DNA of 64,000 nt, from the NCBI GenBank assembly GCA_040954595.2, contig CM082577.2, positions 4,154,001 to 4,218,000 on the forward strand, read 5' to 3'. Position numbers and translations under genes: made by a program. Numbering within the stretch: position 1 is the first letter of the stretch; every line of letters begins with the position of its first letter. Below, one piece after another: positions 15,601-27,600 of the stretch. The notes beneath the pieces are model-generated. The model saw only the letters and a list, made by a program, of their open reading frames with translations. It searched no databases and was not told where the DNA came from. Source of the DNA: Balanoglossus misakiensis (lineage: Eukaryota > Hemichordata).

Positions 15601-18600
15601 GAATCAGCAAACAATACGTTATGAAACCTGCAACTTAATATACGCCTTGACATTATTGAGAACCTGGGCCGTATCTGGTGTAAATTTCTGATTTGCAGAT
15701 TTCTAGGCCTTGACATCTTATAATCCCCATCAAGGTCTTTTGTGTAAAAGTATCCAAAAGACCTTCCGGACCGTGGCATTTTATACTTGAAATGTATTTG
15801 TGTTTTGACGATGAAAGCATCTGTGTATTAGAGAGTGGTTTTCTATGTTTTCCATTGTTGACAAAAGTTTACTGTGGCTGAAATATTTTGAAACGACCAA
15901 ACCTATGAATTTCTGAATATATACAATAGCCTAGCCTTCCAACTTCCTGAATGACATAAAAGTTCGCAAAGGAGACTTGTCACATTTTTTCTAATTGTTT
16001 TCAGGAGTCCATTACAAATATAGCCATATTTCAATCATTCAGCGACATTTTCTATGTTGTCGGCTAAAGCCAGACATGATTCATGCAGAAGGAACTTCTT
16101 TACCGTTCAGTTGAATATTTTTGATCTTGTTCATGAAATTCCTCGCATTATTCTTCGGGTCTCAGAAGAATTGAGTTTGCCTCAGCGGGCATCTACAATA
16201 AAAATTTTATTGTAAAAATTCTTGCGGGTAAACATAGTTGAATGTTTAGTCAGTCTAACAGATGGTAAATACACTCAGCAACCTTTAAGTAATCAAAAAG
16301 ACTGTAATGTTGGCATATGTTGTTGACCTATGCTGATTTTGATAGGGTAAGAATTTCCTGTCTGCATTTGGCACTTTGGTTAAAGCAAATTTGCACTCAA
16401 AATGTTGGGGGTTATTTTTAGTTTAAATTAAAAGTCATTATATGTCAGTTATTTAAATATTTATTGATTGAAGTGGCTTCTCAGCTATTTTTTGACGGTT
16501 GGTCCAAATATTATCAAACTGTGTGCATGTTTTCTTGCATGTAGAATGTTTGGCATCGTCAACAGAGCAAAGGTGACACGTTTTTACTGTGTTTGTCGGT
16601 GTGTGGTAAAATTGTATCAAGCTATGAAAATGATGAAGTCAGCATGTCGGCATGATAGCAGCTAGCTTATATACATAATGGGCTACTGGTAGCATCCATC
16701 ATCAGTATGTGAAGGCTCATATACCTGCCAATAAAAAGATATCTGTCATGAAGTGGAGTCGAATTAAATTCTCAAGTGTCGGGAGGGAAGGAATTGTCAG
16801 TGAGATTGATTAACGATTTCGGGCATTGATTGATGAAGTAGTACAGTGACATGTAACTGTTCCTTGACATGTCACACAATCCAATGACATTTCCAGTTTT
16901 GTCGGTTTCTGTTGCCATGGCCGAGGGTTATGTGTCATTGGTACATTGCAGACATTTTAAAGGACTGAGGAAAGGCTGCTCGGCGAAATAGCATTTCAGG
17001 TCAGGGACGTGTACGACATGACATGACAGCATTTCAGGCATATTCGACAAGCATTTTATAGAAACTGTAAAAATTGTGAATTATTAGATTTCATTCATTT
17101 TGGGGCATTACATTCCATGGCCCCATTTGGAGTGTCTGGATGTGAACTCTGGTGCACGAGTGATGCTGCGAATGCGTGATATTTTTGCTGGACGTTGGCT
17201 GGAATTCGTGTGGAGTCTATGAGGACGTTGTGCAGCGACGTCTAGCTGGTCTCGGGTTACTCATTATCATAGAGTGATGTGCTGACTGAGAGCTCTGGTA
17301 TCCAAATAGAGAAAGTGGAATTCAACAGCTGATCCCAGACATGCCAATTCCATTTATGGTTGCATACCAAGCCAGTTATCTGGGACGTGACATCTAGGGT
17401 TGTCCTATCTCTCGGGCTCTCCCATTGGCTGCGGGCGTGGCCTGTCTTCAGTGATGGGTACTTGTATGTAGGGTGATTTGCATTTAAAGTTAGTAGCAAG
17501 AAGCCTGTTGGTGGCACAGTCAGCATTCACGCTCTTACTTAGGGGCATGCCTCATAGAATTCTCTGACTTTGGACAACTCGGCCTACTCTGAAGGAAAAT
17601 ATACTTTGTCACTGGTGGTGACCTGACTTGATAGTCAACACAGTACCTGCTGCTGCTGCTCAAATTTTTTCTGCCAGTCTTCGAGGATATCCCAGACTCC
17701 GGATTATCCCTGCCAACATGTCGATGAGTTCCTTGGATATTAGCTCTTGGAGCGATGCCGGTCCCAACGTTTCCACGACAACCTCTGGAGGGGGCACTTA
17801 CCATATGCGCCAGACCTTCGAATCCAAAATGACACAGAGGGGATCGTTCCAAAAATTGAGCCCAAAATCACGGAAAGTTCTGCGACAGAGTTATGAAATG
17901 GGAGACAGTGCAGTTGGGCTAAGACATATCTTTGAAGTAGGAAACTCTTTTTCTCAGCTGCTAAAGCTTACAGTAATTGCCTGATTCCTAGTTTTGCAGC
18001 TTGCCAGACTGACTGAATGAAAGTATGCTATTATTTGTGTATATGTGTTTTTTTTATGTGTTTTGTTTAGACTAATTACGTTCCTTATGTTAACTATCAG
18101 TAGAAATTTTGACAGGAGAAATCCACCAGCGGCATACTGATTACTAATGAATGAATCATTAAAAAAATATCTGCACAGCTGGGCTTAGATGTAGTTATTT
18201 TTTATTTTATTTTTAAGAAGGCAGGAGTTATGTTATCGCAGTAGATCTTTAAATCACGGAGACATTGTACTGACACAGTTCTTAATTAGCCCTGCTTGCC
18301 AGAGACTTCAATGGATGATTATTAACTGCAATTGTTAAGTCTACTGCTTGGAATGCGTCTGCTAAGTTGTGTGAAACAAACCATGTCATCTGGAGAAAGT
18401 CTTTGATCTTCTTGGTCAAAGATTACAATGTATTTTTTGTTCAGCTCACATTGTGTTTTGAGCTCACTGCCCTGTTTTGTTCCGAGAAGATCATTCACTC
18501 AAAAAAACAACTTTGAATTCTGACAGGCCCGTATTGAAGAACTAGAAGAAGAGCTTGAAGCAGAAAGACAGGCTCGTGCTAAGGTGAGTTATGATTATTA

Positions 18601-21600
18601 TGTATACATATCTATTTTTGATAATTATATTCCATTTATGGAGAAGGGATAAGATACTTGACTTGTATGCCCGTCAGTTATGTTTGGAGTCAGGCACATA
18701 CAAGACATTCCTACGAGTTCAAATTACCATGTATGTAGCATTGGTGTCAGGGAAGAGCAATAAGTGGGAAGGGCCAAAGTATGGAATCCGTGGCATTATG
18801 CATGATAATTCCTAAGGAGAAGGTTAGGATGAAAACATTCAAGGCAGAAGGATGAATCACCGAGGAATTATGAATCTGGATTAACAGTCCAAGTACCGGA
18901 GCAATGTGACCCCCCTGTATCCAGTCTTTATTTGCTGTTTTGTCTGTGGACGGTGGATATTAATAGAGATGTACGCAATAGAGGCTAAAGCGGGTTACCA
19001 CTAATTAGGTATTGAGGCATCCCTGAGGAGATTTCAAACCCTGAATGCTAAATATTTCAGTGGACTTAACAGTTAGCTTAGAGGAACGAGAATTGATGAG
19101 CGTGGGGCCTGCATAGGTGACATATTTTACATTTTCATCATTGTTTTTAATGACTGAAATTGGACATGTCCGTCCTCGGACACTTGGGGGAAATAGTCAG
19201 GGAGTGGTATAAAAGAACCGAGAGATGCTTTGGTCATTGGAAATTTCATTCAAGATTTTGAAAGGGGGACATGACTAGTGGCAGTTTGTCCGGCAAAAGT
19301 TCAACTCCTCAAGTGTTGACTGAAAATTTTTACTACAACGTCCCGAAGAGGGACCCCAGAGTGGGACCTGCAGAAACACAGACTTGTAATGGAAACTCCA
19401 CAGTCTATGCGTTTTGTCAGATTCACAGTGTCAACAGCCTTTTGTCCGACATATTAAAAGCAGCTTTCATTATAGAATGAATGGGGCCCTTTACAAGACA
19501 GACATGGCCCAAAAGTTACTCGCCTTTGATCACTGTAGCATACCAAGCCATTCTTGTCACATGCAAAACAGGGCCCCGGTTAAATAAGAACCCTCACTGA
19601 CAGAGGGATGGGAGTGAGTGCCTGAAAGGTCATGACCCCAAACTCTCTGATGTGTACTTTATGGCTGGCGGCACAGTGTTTATACTCTCTCTCTGAAAGC
19701 CAGTGATTTCACCGGCTCTCACAGATCTGGCCAATAACACAGAAACTGCCTCACATACCAATCTAAATTTAGACACTTTGTGCATAGCCGTTCCCATTAC
19801 AACACAACACATGTCTAAATGAAAAGATACCGGTCGGATTTTTATGCGACAAGCGTCTCTTTTAATTAAAGTAAAGCCAGTTATATGGACAGGTCTTTCT
19901 ATTCTTAGACACCACTTGATACCGTTTGGAGAGGGATGTTTTTGACATCTGACACCAGCTTACTGGCACACCAGGAATTCAAGGCTTTTAGCTGTTGTAG
20001 CTCATCAATTTCTCGGCCAATAATAAACACAGCAGTCTTGAAATGTAGCTGACCCGACCTTAAAAGTATCAACTTGAAATACCTCCTGCTTCTGACGGTT
20101 TACGCTTTTGCTCATCTGCTACATGGAACAAACTGAGATTCTTTGCATCCTTAAAAGGCTTGGAATGTCAGTGGAAATGTATCCAGTACCCCAACCTGGA
20201 CTGTTGCTAGAAATATAACAGCAAAATTATTTCCCCTCTGTATCTTTTTTGCTAATCGGGTATTCCATCTCTTAATCATTTAAGAGTTTCTTTTATTACC
20301 TGAGAAGTTCCTGTTAATGATATAGTTACAAAATAAACAATATAAATTTCTTGACAAATAAACAAATTATAAATTACTCCTTTCAAAATTGTTTCTTTTA
20401 CCAGCCTTTTCTAGTGTTAGGATTGAATGAGAGTTTACAATTTTTTCCCCATTTCTTCCAAACTCAGGTCGAAAAGCAGCGGGTAGATTTGTCTCGTGAG
20501 CTGGAGGACCTGAGCGACCGTCTTGAGGAACAAGGTGGTGCAACAGCCGCTCAGATTGAGCTCAACAAGAAGCGTGAAGTCGAATTAGCCAAAGCCAAAA
20601 GAGAAATTGATGAGGCCCACCTCCAACATGAAACTATTGCTGCTCAACTCCGCAAGAAACACCAAGATGCTGTTGCTGAACTCAGCGAACAGCTGGATCT
20701 GATGCAAAGAGCAAAGAACAAGTAAGTCAGAATTCTCCATTGTTGGTCCTCCCTTTTCTGCTATACTTGGCAATTCAGTCAATTGGTATACACTCATGTT
20801 TACTGTCTCTTACCTCCCGCAGGTCTGAAAAGGAAAAGAATGCACTGAAAATCGAATGTGATGATTTATCATCCAACATTGAAATGCTCCAAAAGGCCAA
20901 GGTAATGAAGCTGTAGCTATGATGATGTTCAATACTTGGTAGTGTGTTCCTGGAAATACTTGAGAACTGATTTTACCAACTTTGTATACTTGTACAAATC
21001 ATTGTATGCAATTCTTCATTTCCACAGTCCCAGGCTGAAAAAGTCAACCAACAGATCAATGCCCAATTGTCTGATGCCAACCTGAGAATCGACGAAAACA
21101 TCCGCACCATCAACGACCTGAACTCCAGCAAGTCTCGCCTTGCCCAGGAAAACGCTGACTTGAACCGTCAACTGGAGGAGAGCGAGAGCCAGGCTGCTCA
21201 ACTCAGCAAGGTTAGAGTCAGTCTCACTGCCCAGTTGGAGGAAGCCAAACGCGGTCTGGAGGATGAGGCCAGATCCAAGTCTTCTCTCGCTGGCCAGCTG
21301 CGCCAGGCTCAGGCCGATTGCGACGCACTGCGCGAGCAGCTGGAGGAAGAAGCCGACAGCAAGAGTGAATTGCAGAGGCAGCTCTCCAAGATGAATTCCG
21401 AACTCCAGGCCATGAGAGCCAAGTTCGACGGTGAAGCAGTCCAGCGTGCAGAGGAACTTGAAGAATCCAAGTAAGTGAAATCATTTTGGCTTCTTTCTGA
21501 ATGCTTAAAGAGGGCAGAGGTGCACACAGTGGATCCCAAGGATTTTGCTGGTCACCCCTGTAGAAACAGCCTGGACACCAGTGTGCACTCTAAGCCAAAC

Positions 21601-24600
21601 ACCCCAAACTCACTCAACAAACTCACTGGTGACTCAAGAAAATTGTCCACACTACATGCAAAGGTATAGGGCCAACTCAGAGAAATTTTTAGAAATCCTC
21701 AAATTGACTCAAAGCTTTTAAAAACTGCGTTTGTTGGAGGGCACACTGCTGGGCACATTAATTGCTTCTTTCAATATACCGATGATGCATTTTCTAATCC
21801 CCCCCTCCCCCTCCCCGACAACAGGAAGAAGTTGTTGATCAAACTTAGCGAGGTTGAGGAGGAACTTGACCAATTCAAGAGCAAGTGCAGCAGCCTGGAA
21901 AAGACAAAGCATCGTCTCCAAGGTGAAATTGAGGATCTCTCAATTGATGTTGACAGGGTGAGTTTCTCTTCTTGTTAGTTCATGTACATGTAGATAAAAA
22001 CTGCTGCAGTTGAATTTTGAACAGGTATAGATGGAACACCAATGGTAATGCATTAAATCGTTATGATTGTCACCCGTGCACAGGCAAATGGTTTGGCCCT
22101 ATCCCTGGAGAAGAAGCAACGCAACTTTGACAAGACAATCATGGAATGGAAGCAGAAATGTGACGAGCTTGCCGCTGAACTCGAGGGTTCCCAGAAGGAG
22201 GCTCGCTCATACTCTGCTGAGGTGTTCCGTCTCAAGAGCTCATACGAGGAAACCATTGAAACTATCGAAATTCTGAAGAGAGACAACAAAGGACTTCACG
22301 GTAATTTACAAGACTTCTATAGCATTCTATAGATTTTGATGCTTCAGTAGAATTCAATAGACAAATGGTCCAAAACTGTTAAAAGATGTACTTAGAGTGA
22401 ACTCTGGTATAAAAAGTGTTTCTACCAATTATGCCCATCCTACAGATGAGATCGGGGACTTGACTGACCAGCTTGGAGAGGGTGGTAAGAACGTCCATGA
22501 ACTTGAGAAGGCTAGAAGGAAGTTGGAGATGGAGAAGGAAGAACTACAGAGTGCCCTTGAAGAGGTTGAAGGTCAACTGGAACAGGAAGAAGGAAAATTC
22601 TTGCGCATCCAACTTGAACTCACACAAGTCCGCCAAGAAATCGACAGACGCCTGGCAGAGAAAGAGGAAGATTTCGAAGCCACTCGGTGGGCTTGCTACT
22701 TAGTTCAATACTCTTATTCTCAGAAATGTGAAATTAAGCAGTCCTGGCAGATTCTGACCAATCAGTCCTATACTCGTGCTTAAATCTTACAAAAAGAAGA
22801 AAAAATTCTCTCTTTATCTTTCTGTCTTTCGTCTTTTTCCTCGTCAAAATCACTGTCCAGTGAAATTTCTCTATCTTCTTATCTTTCCATTTCTCCTTCT
22901 CAGTATATTTCAGTATCTGCCATTGCTTTTCACATCATGCATGCAGAGTGTTTGCTCTTCTTTATGTATGTGGTTAACCCTTTCACCACAATGGTTTGGT
23001 CCAAATCCATTATTTTCTGTGGGAAATTTGGACCTCCATAGAGGGAAACAGGGGGTGAAAGGGTTAAAACTATTCTAAACAGAACAGACACCCAGGAACC
23101 TATGGTCCTAACCTGTCCCATGATTTATTACTGGGATATAGGACGGACACAATACTGACAAAAATGCTTTCAGTGAAAAAAAAATCAGCGTTCATGCCTA
23201 AATTATCTTCTATGGCATAAAAAAAGTTTAAAGTGCAAAAAAGTCAGCCCTTATGCTTCAATTAACTGTTCTGGGATAACAAATCAGGGACCTGCTGTTG
23301 GGTGTTTGGTTCTGATTCATATGCTTGGAGGTGTGTATTAATTCATAGTTCTGTTTTTGCGCATTCCTAACATTATCACCAGACAGTACTCTTTTCTGTA
23401 CTTGAACTACTGCATGCAATATTTCCCCTCCTGTTCACAAGTGTGTTATTCTACTCTCTTCCTGCTCTGCGTTATCTATGTTGGACCGACTGTCTGTGAT
23501 GGAGTTTGGCATGACTGCGACAGTTTCTTGACTGTTATGAGAAGTGTGTACTAAGTAGACTGTCCATCAAGCGACTCTTGATTTTCACGACATCTGTTGT
23601 TGTTTTTGTTTTGTGAATCCCTCTCTGCATGTCCCCACAACATCACGACGAATCCTCACCTGCAGTACCTGTAATTTCCACCCTGAATTGTGTTCACCTG
23701 TCACTAACCAGCTCGACTAACCACTGCTCTGCCCGGAGTACTGGCATTGCAGCTTATAACATCCATTTCTCCATACAACATTGCATGAAAAGTTAGAGGT
23801 GTTTCATTCAGTTATCACCATGTCACAAGAAACGTTCTTTTCTATCAGCAAAATGCCAGAAATCAGTCCCTGTGATATCTTTCTGGCATTGTTTCTGATT
23901 GACAAATTAGTTCTTAAAAGGGAAACGATGTCACCTTTACTTTCTGTGATAAAGATAATTGTAATTATCATGTTTATTTTCACAAATTGCATGAGTATCA
24001 TCTTCATGTTCTGAACATAAAGCACAAGCACAAAATGTCAACTTCTTTTTGTCAAAAAAGCACAGAGAGATGCAAAACTGTCAAGTTATGAACCGAATAT
24101 TGTTACAAGCTGCCTCACACTGACTCCTGTAAACCTTAATAATACTAACAAAAAAAGCACACGACACCTTCACATTCACACAGCACCTGCACATTTTTTA
24201 ATCGCCAAACTACCTTGTGATTGTTACCACCAAACAGCAAGAACCACCAGAGAGCTCTGGAATCGATGCAGGCTAGTCTGGAGGCCGAGACAAAATCCAA
24301 GAGCGACCAGATGAGACTTAAGAAGAAACTGGAGACCGAAGTCAATGAACTGGAAGTTTCTCTGGATCACACCAACAAGGCACACGCCGAAGCCCAAAAG
24401 AACATCAAGAAACTACAACTGCAGATTAAGGTTAGGAAGCCCATGATGGCGATGTTAAAAAGATTTCTGGAAGAGAACACTAACCCTTTTCATGACCAAG
24501 TTGCTCAAACCCCGTAGTCTTCACTACAATGTAGGTTGGGTAGAGCTCGGTACAGGGTGAGGCACAGTGGTGACAAACTGCAGCTGGTTGCAAACAGCTT

Positions 24601-27600
24601 AGGTGCATGTAAGAGTGAGTTGTCGTTTCAGGGTGTGTGGTGGTCTGTTTAATATGTCGCGATGGTATATATGTCACTGTGAATAATTCATGGATGCATG
24701 GTCTTGTAAAAATGGTGGAAGGTATAGTTCTTGTGTTGTCTGAATAGTTTAGAGATGGTTGGTTACATCTTCAAGGGATCCTGAATGGTGGCAAAGAGGA
24801 TGGTTTTGCCAAGATTCATGTGCATGAATGAGGTGCAAAAAAGATGAAGTATGTATTGGGTGTCATGGTGATTTCAAGTACAGGGTTCAAATTAAGGAAA
24901 CCACTTTTCAAGATATTTACTGTGGATGACTTAATATCAACATTCTTCTAAACTAACACACGCTGTTGTTTCTCTCATACTTAGCTTTCTTTAAGGATGT
25001 GTGAGTGAAGGTAGGAATTGTCTCCATCTATTAACACCTTGTCATTGTCACTGATGAAGGTCATCATTAACAAAAGAATGACTGTCCTGTTATTTGTATC
25101 AAGTCCAGGAAAATCAGAAGTTTCAAGTTGTCTACACCAGCAATGTGATTTAGTAGAATTTTTCGCAGAAGATTTTACCATTTCCTAACGATTTTGTGCT
25201 CAATCCTGGGTATTTTGAAAGAGTATTTTCTACCTGAGTAATGATGACTTGTAAACTTCAATTCACCTGGACTTGATACATCTCCTGTTCCTCTTTGAGA
25301 AGAATGTATGAACATTTTGTTCCTCAAATTTCTTGGATAACAGGATATGCAAACCCACATTGAAGATGAACAGCGTGCTCGTGAAGATCTGCGTGAACAA
25401 CTCCAACTTTCAGAAAGACGCAACACCGGTCTGAATGCCGAAAATGAAGATCTCAGAGCTTCATTTGAACAGGTCAGTATCTCTTTCACAGATCTACAGC
25501 ATTATTTGTGTATTTTCCAGTTATCACTGATGGTGGATATTTGGTGATTCAGTTTACTGGCCTGTTTGGCTCATCTCTACATTTGTGTTTCTCTCTCTCT
25601 CTCTCAGGCTGACAGAATCCGCCGTCAAGCTGAAGGTGAACTGGGTGATGCCAATGACCGCATTGGTGAACTTGGCACCCATGTCAGCTCACTGACTTCA
25701 GGCAAGAGAAAGGTTGAAGCCGAGCTGGCTACTCTGCAAGCAGAACTTGATGAGGCCATGGCTGAAGCCAGAGTCAATGACGACAAAGCCAAGAAAGCAG
25801 TGTCTGACGTAAGTATCTAAAAATTTCCTCTGATAAACTTTTGTCAATTTTTTATCATGTAATGGGGTGTAACAGCTTTGGATTCGACCAGAAATTAAAA
25901 AAAAAATTGAAAATATCAAACACAACACAACTACAATATCAGTGAGCCACATTTCTGTAAACTTTTCGCCTCATCTTATTTCAGTGTGTCAGAATTGCCG
26001 AAGAACTCCGTGCTGAACAAGACCATGCCATGCACGTGGACAAGATCCGCAAGCAACTAGAACTGCAAGTTAAGGATCTTACAGCCAGAATTGAAGAAAC
26101 TGAAATAATTGCATCCAAGGAAATCAAGAAACAACTTAGCAAATATGAACTGAGAGTGAGTACTCTTTCACATTCTGAATATTGGAGAGACTTGTACTTC
26201 ACGCTATTTCACTACCATAAGCTTTCGATAAAAACATGATTTTTTTCTTTCATGATAAGACAGAATATCAGAAATTGAGTGACAATTTTCACCTCTGAAT
26301 TCCAGATCCGTGAACTAGAAATAGTCATAGAAGAAGAACGCCGCCACCGTGCCGAGAGTGAAAAGAACATGCGCAAGTCTGAACGCCGCGTCAGAGAAAT
26401 CCTCATGGCACAAGAAGAAGACCAGAGGACTGCTGAACGCCTTCAAGAACAGATCGAGAAGTTGAACATGAAGATCAAGACTCTCAAACGCCAACACGAA
26501 GAGGCTGTAAGTAGACTGTGTATTCAATTGACTGGAGCTGTGTGGTTCATGTATCGTCATACTTCTTGAATAGTGAATAATGCTGATTTTGCTGAAACCA
26601 TGAAACATCCAAGCCATCTAATGTGACAAATTAGTGTTCATTTATGCAAATTGCATGAATGAACAATGTTTCATTGTTACATTTTGATGATAATCAACCA
26701 TTATCAATGGTCAGTATATACGGACGTATACCTCAGATCATGCCTTGCATAATCTAAGCTAGATTTAAATGAATCCCTGTGGCCCAACAACTGCCTCTTT
26801 CCCCATCCACAGGAGGATCAAGCAAATATCAACCTGGCCAAATTCCGCAAAATCCAACTGGAGCTGGAAGAAGCCGAAGAGCGTGCTGATATTGCTGAAG
26901 GTGCACTGGCCAAACTGCGTACCAGAAACCGCAGCCAACTTGCCGCATCATCATCTCGCTCCAGTTCGGTGAGTGTTCCAACTGAACTGTGCGCCGATTA
27001 CTTACGTTGCTACACAGTTCACCAGCTGCAATGAGCTGAAAGTGCTCATTCACAAAATCCTAAAAAACAGTCTGATCTTTTCAATACCGAAAAAAAAGTG
27101 AAATGTGTAGCATCTGTGGGAATGACTTACTTGTGTATCTTCTCTCCTGCTTGCGTACAGTTACTCAGGCCATAAACGGGTAGTAAGTATAGAAGATGGC
27201 CGCTCTCATCAGACTTTGATCACCTGAAAGACACAAGGCAATGCTTCATCTCAAAACTTGTAAACTGAAATCATGCAACTGTTCCAGCAATGGCACAGAA
27301 TATTTCAGTGATGCTGATAAAATTGCTGATTTGCATCCATTACAAAATTTATCTTAATCTGTTAGAATGGGCTCTGCTGTTGTCATGTCAGGTGACTAAA
27401 GTGCAAACACAGACACTGGAATTATTGTCCATCTCGCTATTCTCAATGCTGTGTGTGTGTCTCTTGTTTGTGTGTTATTTCTCTCCTCCTATTTCTCTCT
27501 CTTCTCATTCTCCTTGTCAACTCTTACGGGCTCATTGCCACGAAGAAGGTGTCTATATCAGCAACCACAAGCAGCAAATAGAAACAGCTGAAAGTCAACT

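Noticed and set aside
21224-21539. Long minus-strand frames opposite the myosin rod exon at 21028-21470
   Set aside because: They are shadows of the high-GC coiled-coil coding strand.
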